Below are positions 50,696 to 59,580 of a DNA stretch of 64,000 bases, piece by piece. This DNA comes from Saccharibacillus sp. CPCC 101409 (lineage in GTDB: Bacteria > Bacillota > Bacilli > Paenibacillales > Paenibacillaceae), in contig NZ_JAULSA010000013.1 in NCBI RefSeq assembly GCF_030518235.1, positions 62,001-126,000 of the forward strand. The letters are read 5' to 3'. The notes beneath the pieces are model-generated. The model did no database searches and was not told where the DNA came from. It saw only the letters and a list, made by a program, of their open reading frames with translations. Position numbers and translations under genes: made by a program. Within the stretch, counting starts at the first letter, position 1. Each line of letters begins with the position of its first letter.

Positions 50696-52021
50696 CTATA
50701 CCTTCTTCCTCGACCATAGCACAACCGGAATAAGCAGCAGCGCAAGAAATCCTCCGGCCAGCGAAAGCACGGAATAGCTGGAATGAGCTACGACCATCCC
50801 CGAAAGCGCGCCTCCGGAAGCTCCGGCGAGTGCGATCAGCACGTCTACCGTTCCCTGCGTCTTGGCGCGGGTCTCCGGCGTCGTGGCATCCACGATCGCG
50901 GCGGTGCCGCTGATCAGTCCGAAGTTCCAGCCCAGGCCGAGCAGCGCCAGCGCAACAATCAGCAGCGTCATCGAATCGCCCGGCGCGAACGCGGCGAGCA
51001 GTCCGGCCAGCAGCAGCGTCACGCCGGAGGCGTAAGACATCCGCTTCCGGCCGTATTTATCGACGAGAACGCCGGTCAACAGCGAAGGCAGATACATTGC
51101 GGCTACATGGATTCCGATCACCATCCCTACCGCGCCGAGTCCATGACCGTGATGCTTCATATGCACCGGGGTCATGGTCATGATGGCGATCATCACGATC
51201 TGGGTCAGCACCATGACGGAAGCGCCGACGATGACCCCGCGCTTATTGACGTCCGATTCCGCGTCTGAAACGCGGGAAGACGCAGCGCTGCCGAGACCGG
51301 CTTTTTCACGCTCCGCCGAAGCGATCGCTTGGGCAACGAGCAGCGGGTCGGGTTTCAGGAAGATCAGCAGCACCAATCCGGCCAGCAGATAAGCGGCGGC
51401 GGCCAGCATAAACGGACCGGACAAAGCGGGAGCGCCCAGCGAAGTGGCGGCGCCGCCCGTCACGTTGACCAGATTCGGTCCGGCGACCGCGCCGAACGTG
51501 GTGAATACCATCGCCATGCTGATCGATTTGGCACGCTGCGTCGGCAGCGCAAGATCGGTCCCGGCATATCGGGCCTGCAAATTGGTCGCCGATCCGGCTC
51601 CATAGATCAACAGCGAGACGAAAAGCAGCGGAATACTGCTCCAGATCGCAGCCAACACCACCCCGATCGCTCCGATTCCGCCCGCCAAAAAGCCGGCGGC
51701 CAATCCGACGCGGCGTCCCGAACGTTGAGACAAACGGCCGACGATCAGCGCGGCGGCGGCCGAACCCAGTGTAAACAACGCGGTCGGCACGCCCGCATAG
51801 CTGTCCGTGCCGAACATATCCTGCGCAAGCAGCGCGCCTACCGTAATTCCCGCGGCAAGCCCCGCTCCGCCGAACATTTGCGACGCGATCACGATATTCA
51901 TCGTTTTGCGATACAAACGGCGCTGCTTATCCGGCGAATCGATGTAAGAGCGGAATTCGGCTTCCTTTTTCCACTTCTTTTTCCGAACCTGATCTTTTTC
52001 TTTTACGTGGTTTTTTGACAT
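50696..52021 (-). CDS. MFS transporter
   Basis: The 441-residue protein has a charged cytoplasmic N-terminal region of about 40 residues, then twelve hydrophobic segments. Motif A is visible in GRLSQRSGRRVGLAAGF and again in LTGVLVDKYGRKRMSYASG. A polar central loop (SSRVSDAESDVNKRGV) divides the halves, and helix 7 is followed by MTPVHMKHHGHGLGAVG, a His-rich stretch also seen in other exporters of this type. No regulator is adjacent. Substrate unknown. GGGGG lies before the start on the minus strand. Confidence 0.87.
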   Translation of the reverse strand: MSKNHVKEKDQVRKKKWKKEAEFRSYIDSPDKQRRLYRKTMNIVIASQMFGGAGLAAGITVGALLAQDMFGTDSYAGVPTALFTLGSAAAALIVGRLSQRSGRRVGLAAGFLAGGIGAIGVVLAAIWSSIPLLFVSLLIYGAGSATNLQARYAGTDLALPTQRAKSISMAMVFTTFGAVAGPNLVNVTGGAATSLGAPALSGPFMLAAAAYLLAGLVLLIFLKPDPLLVAQAIASAEREKAGLGSAASSRVSDAESDVNKRGVIVGASVMVLTQIVMIAIMTMTPVHMKHHGHGLGAVGMVIGIHVAAMYLPSLLTGVLVDKYGRKRMSYASGVTLLLAGLLAAFAPGDSMTLLIVALALLGLGWNFGLISGTAAIVDATTPETRAKTQGTVDVLIALAGASGGALSGMVVAHSSYSVLSLAGGFLALLLIPVVLWSRKKV

Positions 52022-52074
52022 GCTTTTCCCCCTGCTTCGATTCCATAACAGACAATTTTAAATAACGAAAACAA

Positions 52075-52109
52075 GAAAAAGCTGCGCTTATACTCCCGGC
52101 AGCCTTTTC
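52075..52109. terminator. Hairpin terminator after the small gene at 52143
   Basis: GCTGC and GCAGCC pair with A-runs on one side and TTTT on the other, so it can act in both directions. It lies 34 bases past the minus-strand stop. Confidence 0.65.
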
Positions 52110-52142
52110 TTATAAACGTTCAAGCGTTTTGGATAACGCCTT

Positions 52143-52433
52143 TTAGCTATGTACGAATTCTGCTTCCTTCAGAGCCGGCGCTTTCTTCGGTCCGAATACT
52201 TCATCACATTTCTCGGCGATCCATCCTTCGATGTCTGCGACGTTTTCGCTTCTGCATAATACGAATCCGCCTTGAAGCGAAAACACGATATATTCATGCT
52301 TTTCCCCAAAGATCGACGTTTTCATCACTTTCGTATTGATCAAATTAGCGTCCGCATTCAAAGCATCGGTTACGGAATCTTCTTTAAAATCGGCGTACAT
52401 CCCCCAGGCTTTTGCCACTCCCCGCGTCCTCAT
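52143..52433 (-). CDS. Small hypothetical protein downstream of the TerD-Mrr fusion gene
   Basis: The 96-residue product has a compact soluble sequence (AWGMYADFKEDSVTDALNADANLINTK, KHEYIVFSLQGGFVLCRSENVADIEGWIAEKCDEVFGP). The start is uncertain: the ATG at 52433 has only a weak GGTAAG upstream, and an internal ATG at 52400 is directly preceded by GGGGG. It begins 68 bases after the stop of the fusion gene on the same strand with no terminator in the gap, so the two are probably cotranscribed. I do not recognise a family. Confidence 0.6.
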   Translation of the reverse strand: MRTRGVAKAWGMYADFKEDSVTDALNADANLINTKVMKTSIFGEKHEYIVFSLQGGFVLCRSENVADIEGWIAEKCDEVFGPKKAPALKEAEFVHS

Positions 52434-52501
52434 TTCTTACCGCTTATGCAGCGTCATGGATTTGCCGTCTTGTCGATGGCTGTTGTCAGTGTAACAGGTT
52501 A

Positions 52502-54505
52502 TCACCCAACCTCCAACCCGTAAGCCCGACAAGCTTCTTCCAGCCCGCCCGCAAAATACGTCTCCGACGTCGTAAACGCCCATTCCCCGTCGATCTTCCG
52601 GAACTGGCCCAGCACCAGGGTGTCGCACACGGTACTCGGCATATACTCGAATGTGTGATACAAATCCAGTTCGTTGTCGATCGTCAGCTCCACTTTTTGC
52701 TTGTACGTATCCAGCGAGCCCACGATCACGATCCGCGTACAGTGCGCCGGCAGCTTCGCCAGATCGAGGATCAGCAGCTTTTCCCAGACGTTGTCGTTAA
52801 TCAATCGCACGCAGCCGCTCGGGTGGTCGGGCTGATTGTAGAAAATAAAGTCGTCTTCGCCCGCGCAGCGGTCGTGCTCGTTCACCAGGAACGCCGAAAC
52901 GTCGATATCCACTTCGTCTTCGGCGTCGAGTTTGGACAGTTTGAGCTTCAGCTCGGCTTCCGGCGATACTTCGATGCGCGAGCGCAGTCGTTCTTCCGTT
53001 TTGTCCAGCTGCGCTTTGTCCCAGATCTCGACGCCGAGCTGCTCCGCCATCTGGAGCGCCGCGCGGCTGAAATAGCTGGTCGCCACGACCATGCAGCTCT
53101 GGCAGTCGTACATATTCGCTCCCGCGTACACTTCCTGCACCGCGCGCACCGGCACCACGTTGCTGAAGCATTTGAGCTGCACCGCTTTGCGGACGCCGCT
53201 TTTGATAATGATCAGGTCCACTCCGTAGTCCGGCGCGTAAGGATCGCTGGTCGGGACTTCGACTTCGTAGCCCAGTTTGGTAAACAGTTCCTGCATATGG
53301 TACTCGAACGTCCGCCCGTCCAGCGCGATCTCTTCGAGCACGGCCGGGGTAAACGAATATGTCGCCGTCAGATCGGGAATCCCGTAATTGGCCGCGACCT
53401 GCTCCATGCCGGCGTTGTAGCCGTTGCCGATCGCGTTGAAGCGCCACTCCTCCTTGTACGCGTACAGCGCGCCGAGTTCCAGAGCCGTATTGCCGGCGCA
53501 GGTGTCCATGTCTACGTCGTAGCGCAGCAGTTCGCGGTTGTCGTAGGTCAGCACGCGGATATACAGCTCCTCCGGCGCACCGTGTGGCATGACCAGCGTA
53601 AACAGCACTTTGTCATGTCCCGCCTGCCCGATCGCCGCCAGATTCACCGTGTACTGCTCCATATCCTCCGTCGGCAGTTCTCTCCCGTCCACATGCGTTG
53701 TGCCGATCGTCGATTTATTCCCGAAAAAGGCGATGCTTTCCGCGTCCGGCAGCCGGCTGTTTTTGAGCAGCATCGCCGCCGTCAGGCATTCGCCTTCCCC
53801 CGTTTTCCAGCCGATCCCGATCTTGAGATTGCTCTGCTCGACCGTCGTTTTGGAGCCTTTGACGATCTTTTGCGAGCCGGAACGGTCTTCGATGCGCATC
53901 GCGCGCACCCGGCCGCTGAGCGGCAGATCCGTTTTGTTGACGTACTGCGTGAATTTGTTGAGCACTTTGCGGTACAGCACGGACGTCGCCAGGCTCGAAA
54001 TCTTCGGGACGTGGGTGATCGTGACGTTCTTCGGCGTTTTCTCCGTGCAGCGCAGCGGATAGCCTTTGATCGAGATAAAGTTCCAGAACAGATGCGGGGC
54101 GCTCATGGCGTTGATCCGGCCCAGATAAGGGGTGACTTCTTCGTCGGTGAACCAGATGATGTTCGTCAGCTCGCTGGTGGTGAACAATCGGGAGAACAGA
54201 TCGATCTTTTCGCCGCGCGACGCGTCTTTGCCATAGATATGCGACTTCATATAGGTGCTGGCGTTGTCTTCGGTAAAAGCGGGCAGCCGGTAAAAGGTAC
54301 CGTTCGTCTGCGCCACCACTTTCACCGGACCGTTTTGCGCCAGCGGAGACAGTTTGTTGAACACCGTCTGCATATTGCCGCGCTTCATGTATTTTTGCAG
54401 GCCCTCGGCGGCGTTGACGATCAGGATGAAGTTGAGCTTCTCCCCCTCGACGCCCTGGCGGGTTAAGTAGGATTGATACGAGTTGCGATAGCTGCTGAAG
54501 CTCAT
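52502..54505 (-). CDS. Multidomain protein: degenerate vWA, TerD, Mrr-type nuclease, TerD
   Basis: The 667-residue protein appears to contain four parts. Residues 22-200 resemble the vWA domain of TerF/TerY proteins (NMQTVFNKLSPLAQNGPVKVV, NIIWFTDEE, PHLFWNFISIKG), but the metal motif DxSxS is replaced by NAAEG. Residues 205-380 form a TerD-like domain (IGIGWKTGEGECLTAAMLL, IRVLTYDNRELLRYDVD, WRFNAIGNGY). Residues 396-505 match Mrr-type PD-(D/E)XK nucleases: FEYHMQELFTKLGYEV, YGVDLIII with Asp430, AVQLKCF with Gln443 and Lys445. Residues 515-667 form a second TerD domain (VDIDVSAFLVNEHDR, DDFIFYNQPDHPSG). GAGGGGG precedes the ATG. A Ter-linked DNA-processing or defence role is inferred. Confidence 0.8.
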   Translation of the reverse strand: MSFSSYRNSYQSYLTRQGVEGEKLNFILIVNAAEGLQKYMKRGNMQTVFNKLSPLAQNGPVKVVAQTNGTFYRLPAFTEDNASTYMKSHIYGKDASRGEKIDLFSRLFTTSELTNIIWFTDEEVTPYLGRINAMSAPHLFWNFISIKGYPLRCTEKTPKNVTITHVPKISSLATSVLYRKVLNKFTQYVNKTDLPLSGRVRAMRIEDRSGSQKIVKGSKTTVEQSNLKIGIGWKTGEGECLTAAMLLKNSRLPDAESIAFFGNKSTIGTTHVDGRELPTEDMEQYTVNLAAIGQAGHDKVLFTLVMPHGAPEELYIRVLTYDNRELLRYDVDMDTCAGNTALELGALYAYKEEWRFNAIGNGYNAGMEQVAANYGIPDLTATYSFTPAVLEEIALDGRTFEYHMQELFTKLGYEVEVPTSDPYAPDYGVDLIIIKSGVRKAVQLKCFSNVVPVRAVQEVYAGANMYDCQSCMVVATSYFSRAALQMAEQLGVEIWDKAQLDKTEERLRSRIEVSPEAELKLKLSKLDAEDEVDIDVSAFLVNEHDRCAGEDDFIFYNQPDHPSGCVRLINDNVWEKLLILDLAKLPAHCTRIVIVGSLDTYKQKVELTIDNELDLYHTFEYMPSTVCDTLVLGQFRKIDGEWAFTTSETYFAGGLEEACRAYGLEVG

Positions 54506-54615
54506 GACGATTCCCCCTCAAGGAAGTTTCTCTCTAAAAAAGAGGATGCGGTCCAAATGACCAGTTGCTTCCTTAAGCTTACTCTCTTTCTGGATGGAAG
54601 TGAATGGACGGGAGG

Positions 54616-54661
54616 AAAAAAGCCTGATTAACGCGTTTTCTCAATTGCGTTAACAGGCTTT
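54616..54661 (-). terminator. Rho-independent terminator of the C39-like protease gene
   Basis: AAAGCCTG-A-TTAACGC pairs with GCGTTAA-CAGGCTTT, with an A-run that gives a T-run on the minus strand, 19 bases past the stop. Confidence 0.85.
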
Positions 54662-54679
54662 CTATTTCATCAAAGAAAA

Positions 54680-55858
54680 TTACTGTTTGTAAGAAGTAAA
54701 CAAAAAATAGTTTTTATTAGCTGCCCAGTTATAATAATTTGAAGTGGTCGCGTTTTTACTGGGGTCTTTAGCACCGAATTCAAAGACTCCACTGCTCGTC
54801 ATTCTATATCCGTTTCCTGCTTGCCAATGCCAGGTTACGTCTGGATCAAGCCAGACAAAAAAATCGGGTTTATTCCACATGACCAGCGGAGGTCTTGAAC
54901 TAATCACACGATCCTGATAGCTGGCTATGGCACCAGAGGCACTCCCCTTGATGTTGGTTGCCGTCCAACCACTCATATGCATGTTCAAAAGTTGAGGCGT
55001 TAAAAACGACATATTGCCCGCCGAGGTACCGAAAATGTTCGTGCCAAGAAAATTATACATACCGTTAATCATGTCGCTCTCTGAATTATTAAAATATGTT
55101 TTCATGTCATGAACTTGAAGTCCGATGCTATGAAGATATTGAATAACCATTGAAAGAGAAGTAGGACCACACGCGCTGCCTGAGTGATTAACACCTGGTT
55201 GGTACTGATTCATTGAAGGAACAGCCAAATAATAAGCCGAGGGAGCCGCTTTTAAAGAAAAAGAGTCTGACTCCAAACTTTGTTTCCATAATTCACGAGA
55301 ATTTGGCTCAACATTTAAATCTAAACTTTGAAGTATTTCTGCTAGAGTAGGGGAAAAAGCGTCAGCGTTGTTTTTTTGCAGCTTCATCTTCTGATTATTA
55401 TTGTTAACTTCACTTTCAATTTGTGAAATAAGTTCGTTGGCATTTACGGCGGCCGCCTGATTTCCCCCTCCAAAATAATACAATTTCTCATCTGCCTCTG
55501 CCGACTCCAAGGAATCTTTTGTCGGCGAACTGCTATATTCGAGGATAGGAGTTATATCGTACCTAGCCCCAGTAATATAATAGCCGATACTTTGATTGCC
55601 TTGCATAAGCTGAAAATAGTAGCCCATTATATGATCGTGAATGTCATATAAGTCTGCACGATGCACAATTTCTACATCATTCCACAAACCGAAGAATTCA
55701 TGTTCAGGAGGAATATTTTTGATATCGCTTTCAACAACTTGCTTAACCGCTTCCACGGGTATGAGTTCACTTTCGGCATTGGCCGCTGGTGTATTCAAGA
55801 AAGTAAATCCGAACAAAATAATTGCAAAAAAGATACTCCTACATCTTTTAACATCCAT
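54680..55858 (-). CDS. Secreted C39-like cysteine peptidase with a propeptide-like region
   Basis: The 392-residue protein has a signal peptide (VKRCRSIFFAIILFGFTF, cleavage near ANAES). Residues 30-110 resemble an inhibitory propeptide (VEAVKQVVESDI, HIMGYYFQLMQGNQSIGYYITGA), followed by a polar linker. The peptidase domain begins near residue 205 with VPSMNQYQ and has Cys230 in GSACGPTSLSMV, His344 in WHWQAGNGYRM and Asp366 in GAKDPS, a plausible catalytic triad of the papain-like C39_2 group. The sequence is lower in GC than its surroundings. A small membrane protein gene lies 49 bases upstream on the same strand. Confidence 0.8.
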   Translation of the reverse strand: MDVKRCRSIFFAIILFGFTFLNTPAANAESELIPVEAVKQVVESDIKNIPPEHEFFGLWNDVEIVHRADLYDIHDHIMGYYFQLMQGNQSIGYYITGARYDITPILEYSSSPTKDSLESAEADEKLYYFGGGNQAAAVNANELISQIESEVNNNNQKMKLQKNNADAFSPTLAEILQSLDLNVEPNSRELWKQSLESDSFSLKAAPSAYYLAVPSMNQYQPGVNHSGSACGPTSLSMVIQYLHSIGLQVHDMKTYFNNSESDMINGMYNFLGTNIFGTSAGNMSFLTPQLLNMHMSGWTATNIKGSASGAIASYQDRVISSRPPLVMWNKPDFFVWLDPDVTWHWQAGNGYRMTSSGVFEFGAKDPSKNATTSNYYNWAANKNYFLFTSYKQ

Positions 55859-55906
55859 TTTGTCATCCCCTTTAGTTACATCTACATTTTAGGTTTGATG
55901 CTTGTT

Positions 55907-56233
55907 TCATTTTCTTCCCGACCTTCGTTTCTCTAATACATAGTCATACAAGTCTTCAAATTCTTTCGTCTGCATATCCTGACCGACGTAGAAAACCAGT
56001 GTGGGATCTTCTGTCGGATAAGCATGGGAACTGTATCTAAGGTGCATAACATCGAAACTCATCTTCTGCATTTGAAAATCGATCCGATACTTATCCTCCA
56101 GGTAAGTTTCAAACTCTTTCTTGTAAGATGCAGATTTCCAAGGGAGTCCATAGAATATCGCATATACTCCCATGCCTAGAAGCAATACAACGAGCAAAAA
56201 AACGATTTCTCCTTTTCCAAATCGGTTTTTCAT
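55907..56233 (-). CDS. Small single-pass membrane protein of unknown function
   Basis: The 108-residue product has a basic start (KNRFGKGE), one transmembrane segment (IVFLLVVLLLGMGVYAIFYG) and an extracytoplasmic domain with YKKEFETYLEDKYRIDFQMQKMSFDVMHLRY and PTLVFYVGQDMQTKEFEDLYDYVLEKR. The pattern is that of YfjL- or DUF3139-like proteins of Bacillota, which have no known function; the assignment is tentative. GGAGGAAAAG precedes the start. It is upstream of the secreted peptidase gene on the same strand. Confidence 0.7.
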   Translation of the reverse strand: MKNRFGKGEIVFLLVVLLLGMGVYAIFYGLPWKSASYKKEFETYLEDKYRIDFQMQKMSFDVMHLRYSSHAYPTEDPTLVFYVGQDMQTKEFEDLYDYVLEKRRSGRK

Positions 56234-56345
56234 CTTTTCCTCCTTTTTTAAATTTAGTTCCCTTCCATCTAAACGCCATGAAAAGCATGATAGTTGTAAA
56301 AAAATTAAAAATTCCCAAAATGAATATGTTGATCGAGAATGGATT

Positions 56346-57230
56346 TTACTTCACGTTATATAACTCTTCCTCAAAATACTCCACCGCCACCTCGCGAAAA
56401 ACCTCCGCCGCCCGCGACATATACCGCTCGTCGTTCCACAGCAGTGCGATCTCGCGCTCCAATTTGGGTTCTTTCAGCGCGATATACCGCACTTCCGCGC
56501 GTTTCTCCATAGCCGTCGCCGGTATAAAAGCGATCCCGATCCCCGCTTCGGCCAGCGCGATCAGCTTCGACGGCTCGTCGCCTTCGTACACGTAGCGAAG
56601 CTCGAAGCCCAGCGATCGGGCGGCGCCGTCGATCAGGTCGCGGGTGCCGCTTCCCTTTTTCACGCCGACGATCCATTGGTTTTGCAGTTCCGTAAGTTTG
56701 ACGGCTTCCCGCTTCGCCAGCGGATGATCCGCAGGCAGTACGGCAACGATCGGATCGACATGCAGAATCCGGCAGGCGATGCCCTCGCCGGCCGAAGGCG
56801 AAGACATCCCGAAGTCCACTTCGCCCCGCCGCACCCGCTGCGTCAACTCGCTTCGCTCCACCCGCTCCACGTAGAGCTGGATATCCGGCATCCGCCTGCG
56901 GTATTCGCGCAGGATAGCGGGCAGCGTACTGGCGGCGGTTACGGCGAGCTTGAGCGTATCCGGTTCGCGCCCGGCCAGATCGCGGATTTCCCGCCGGCCC
57001 TGCTCCAGTTCGAACAACGCTTTTTCCGCGCGTTTGAGAAACAGCTTTCCGAATTCGCTCAGCTGCAGCCTGCGGTTGATCCGGTCGAACAGCGGCGCGC
57101 CCAGATCGTTTTCGAGGCGCTGGATCGTTTTGCTGAGCGAAGACTGGGTGACATGCAGACGCCGCGCCGCTTCGGTCATATGCCCGGTTCTCGCCACTTC
57201 GATAAAATACTGCAATTGCAGCAGTTCCAT
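56346..57230 (-). CDS. LysR-family transcriptional regulator
   Basis: The 294-residue protein has the LysR HTH (LLQLQYFIEVARTGHMTEAARRLHVTQSSLSKTIQRLENDLGAPLFDR, residues 3-50) and a two-lobed effector domain (LKLAVTAASTLPAILREYRRRMPDIQL, VDFGMSSPS, LIALAEAGIGIAFIPATAM). It is divergent from an MFS exporter gene at 57366, with 135 bases between them, so it most likely activates that gene. GGGGAGCC lies before the ATG. Confidence 0.92.
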   Translation of the reverse strand: MELLQLQYFIEVARTGHMTEAARRLHVTQSSLSKTIQRLENDLGAPLFDRINRRLQLSEFGKLFLKRAEKALFELEQGRREIRDLAGREPDTLKLAVTAASTLPAILREYRRRMPDIQLYVERVERSELTQRVRRGEVDFGMSSPSAGEGIACRILHVDPIVAVLPADHPLAKREAVKLTELQNQWIVGVKKGSGTRDLIDGAARSLGFELRYVYEGDEPSKLIALAEAGIGIAFIPATAMEKRAEVRYIALKEPKLEREIALLWNDERYMSRAAEVFREVAVEYFEEELYNVK

Positions 57231-57365
57231 ATTGGCTCCCCCTGTTTATCCGTGACTTCTCCAATACTTGTATAATCATTCCTTTCAGTCAATGGAATCA
57301 TAGCATAAAAGGCGTTGGAGAGAATCAGCAAATTCCGCTAAGCTTCTGGCATAGGGGGAATGATT

Positions 57366-58766
57366 ATGAATAAACGCACCTGGTGGCTGATGATCTCGAT
57401 CGGGCTCGGCGTGATGCTGAACCCGCTCAACTCTTCGATGGTGTCCGTCGCTATACCCGCGCTTCAGGAAGCGTTCCGGCTGGACTTTACGACCGTGTCC
57501 TGGATCGTGTTCTCGTTCTATATCTCCAGCGCCGTCGCGCAGCCGGTGATGGGCAAAGCCGGCGATCTGTTCGGTCGCAAAAAGATCTTTCTCGGCGGAC
57601 TGCTGGTCGCGTTTCTTGCTTCGCTGGCCGCCCCCTGGTCGCCGAGCTTCGGCTGGCTGATCGCACTGCGCGTCCTGCAGTCGATCGGCACCAGCATGAT
57701 GATGGCCGTCGGTATGGCGCTGGTGCGCATTCATGTCACGGAGAAACGGGCTTCGGCGCTGGCGGTGCTGTCCGTGTTCTTGTCGGGAGCCGCGGCGGTC
57801 GGTCCGTTTATCGGCGGGCTGCTGACTTCGGGCTGGGGCTGGCGGGCGATCTTTTTCGTCAATCTGCCGTTTGCGCTGGCCGCGTTTGTGCTGGCCCGCC
57901 GCACGATTCCGGACGATCCCGGCCGGGAGGCGGGCGAATCCGGTCGTTTCTCGCTGCGGGCATGGCTGAGCCGGATCGACGCGCCGGGCGCGGGTTTGTT
58001 TGCGGCTGGGCTGATTCTGCTGTTCACCGGACTGCTGGCGACCGGCCCTCGCGGGCAGATCGGCGGGTCAAGCTTGGCGGGAATCGAAATCGCCACCGCG
58101 GGACTGCTGATGCTGATTCTGTTTGCCGTCTACGAGCTGAAGGTGGCCGCGCCGTTTATCCCGCTGCGCTTGTTCGCGGGCAATCCGGGGCTGATTCGTA
58201 TCAACATCGAATTTATGCTGGCCAATCTGCTGTTTTACGCCGTGTTCTTCGGACTGCCTTCGTATTTGCAGCAGGTCCGCGGCTTGAGCGAATTCCATAC
58301 GGGACTGCTGATGCTGAGCCTGGGGTTGTGTTCGCTCGTCGTCTCGCCGCTGGCCGGGAGATGGACGGAGCGGTTGGGACCTGCGTCCGTGCTTCGGATG
58401 TCCGCGCCGGTCATTACGTTGGGCGCGGCGGGCATGGCGCTGCTGAACCCCCATACGCCGCTGCTTGTAATCGTCCTGATCCTGGCGGCGTTCGGGATCG
58501 CGAACGGGCTGAACGGCGTGGCGATGCAGTCGGCGCTGTTTGCGGCTTCTCCGGCCGAGGCGGCCGGCGTCGTGTCGGGGATGTTTATCACCTTTCGCTA
58601 TCTGGGCACGATCCTGTCGTCTTTGCTGACCGGGCTGGCGATGGGCGGAAACTTCAACGAAGCGGGGTTTCGGGCACTGGGCATCTGGCTGATAGCCGCG
58701 GCGCTGATACTGGTTGTATTGAGTTTGGGGAAAAGGCGGTCGGCGGAGGAAGAAACGAACAGGTGA
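57366..58766 (+). CDS. DHA2-family MFS exporter (EmrB/QacA-like, about 14 helices)
   Basis: The 466-residue protein has the family motif D1 (LNPLNSSMVSVAIPALQEAF), motif A (GKAGDLFGRKKIFLGG), ALRVLQSIGTSMMMAVGMALV, and motif C (VGPFIGGLLTSGWGWRAIFFVNLPFAL). It should export drugs or metabolites by proton antiport. The ATG at 57366 is preferred because AGGGGGA lies seven bases upstream; the ATG at 57360 abuts that site. It is divergent from the LysR regulator. A terminator follows at 58792. Confidence 0.9.
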   Translation: MNKRTWWLMISIGLGVMLNPLNSSMVSVAIPALQEAFRLDFTTVSWIVFSFYISSAVAQPVMGKAGDLFGRKKIFLGGLLVAFLASLAAPWSPSFGWLIALRVLQSIGTSMMMAVGMALVRIHVTEKRASALAVLSVFLSGAAAVGPFIGGLLTSGWGWRAIFFVNLPFALAAFVLARRTIPDDPGREAGESGRFSLRAWLSRIDAPGAGLFAAGLILLFTGLLATGPRGQIGGSSLAGIEIATAGLLMLILFAVYELKVAAPFIPLRLFAGNPGLIRINIEFMLANLLFYAVFFGLPSYLQQVRGLSEFHTGLLMLSLGLCSLVVSPLAGRWTERLGPASVLRMSAPVITLGAAGMALLNPHTPLLVIVLILAAFGIANGLNGVAMQSALFAASPAEAAGVVSGMFITFRYLGTILSSLLTGLAMGGNFNEAGFRALGIWLIAAALILVVLSLGKRRSAEEETNR

Positions 58767-58791
58767 AAACCGGTGGTTGACAATGCGAAAA

Positions 58792-58837
58792 AGCCTACGG
58801 CGCAGAAGGAATCCGGCCGCAGGCTTGCCTTTTTTTG
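58792..58837 (+). terminator. Rho-independent terminator after the DHA2 exporter
   Basis: AAGCCTACGGC pairs with GCCGCAGGCTT, followed after GCC by seven T residues. Confidence 0.8.
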
Positions 58838-58946
58838 GCTTGCTCATTCGTTAGTATGGTATCTGGGTAGCCCACTTTTCTTAATAGGAGGTTGTTGCAC
58901 TCAAGTATCTGTCAAACCACAAAGAGGAGATCTAGATGAAAACTTA

Positions 58947-59543
58947 TCAATTAGCATCTAAAATTTCTACTTTTTCAATAAAATCGTTTACCTCATATTG
59001 AGTTTTATCATTATAGTTGTTTGTTGTTACTTTTTTAGCTTCCACACGCAATACGCCTTGAGAGCCCCAAGTAAATCCCGCTTCATTCAAAAAAACGATA
59101 ACTTTTTCTCCTTCTTGAAGAGCTCCTCCTTCTGGTTCGATAAAGTATGCTCCTGCGTCGCCGCCTGCTTCATTATAAGTGATAATCGTATTTCCCTGTT
59201 TATCCAAACTCTTTAATTGATTTTCGTTTGTATCTTTAATAGGCTCTTCGACTTGAATCTTCACTTCAGTCACCGTTTCTTCAATAAACTTCCCAGCATT
59301 TCTATCATCGACATCGAATTCGGTAGTTACGGGAATTTTGATTTTTTTGGTGTTTTCGCGTTTTACAACAGTTCCGTAAACGATTCGATCTGCATGATCT
59401 GTCATTTCATGTAAAGTAAAAGCTGGATAAGTAGCTTGATCTTTTACAATAATCTTTCCATGGTGAGTAATGTTAGGCAAATAAATTCCTGCTCCTACTG
59501 CCAGAGTTAAAACAATCGTACTTGTAATCACTTTTTTTCTCAT
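58947..59543 (-). CDS. Exported or membrane-anchored hypothetical protein
   Basis: The 198-residue product starts with RKKVITSTIVLTLAVGAGIYLP, an uncleaved anchor or signal peptide. The rest is a beta-rich domain with DHADRIVYGTVVKRENTKKIKIP, TEVKIQVEEPIKD, and EGEKVIVFLNEAGFTWGSQG, a pattern seen in small secreted proteins of Bacillota without known function. It lies 37 bases downstream of another secreted-protein gene on the same strand and is probably cotranscribed with it. GGAGGG precedes the start. GC content is lower than the flanks. Confidence 0.75.
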   Translation of the reverse strand: MRKKVITSTIVLTLAVGAGIYLPNITHHGKIIVKDQATYPAFTLHEMTDHADRIVYGTVVKRENTKKIKIPVTTEFDVDDRNAGKFIEETVTEVKIQVEEPIKDTNENQLKSLDKQGNTIITYNEAGGDAGAYFIEPEGGALQEGEKVIVFLNEAGFTWGSQGVLRVEAKKVTTNNYNDKTQYEVNDFIEKVEILDAN

Positions 59544-59580
59544 AGTACTAACCCTCCTTTTTCTCTACGAATGTTGATCT

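Noticed and set aside
52412-54466. Very long open frame (684 codons) on the plus strand
   Set aside because: It is the antisense shadow of the TerD-Mrr fusion gene, rich in Arg, His and Gln as expected for a mirror frame in GC-rich DNA, with no ribosome binding site and no recognisable motif.
58936-59001. 21-codon frame after AAAGAGGAG on the plus strand
   Set aside because: The spacing to the ATG is good, but the frame overlaps the 3' end of a convergent gene and the peptide has no feature to support it; too short to claim.
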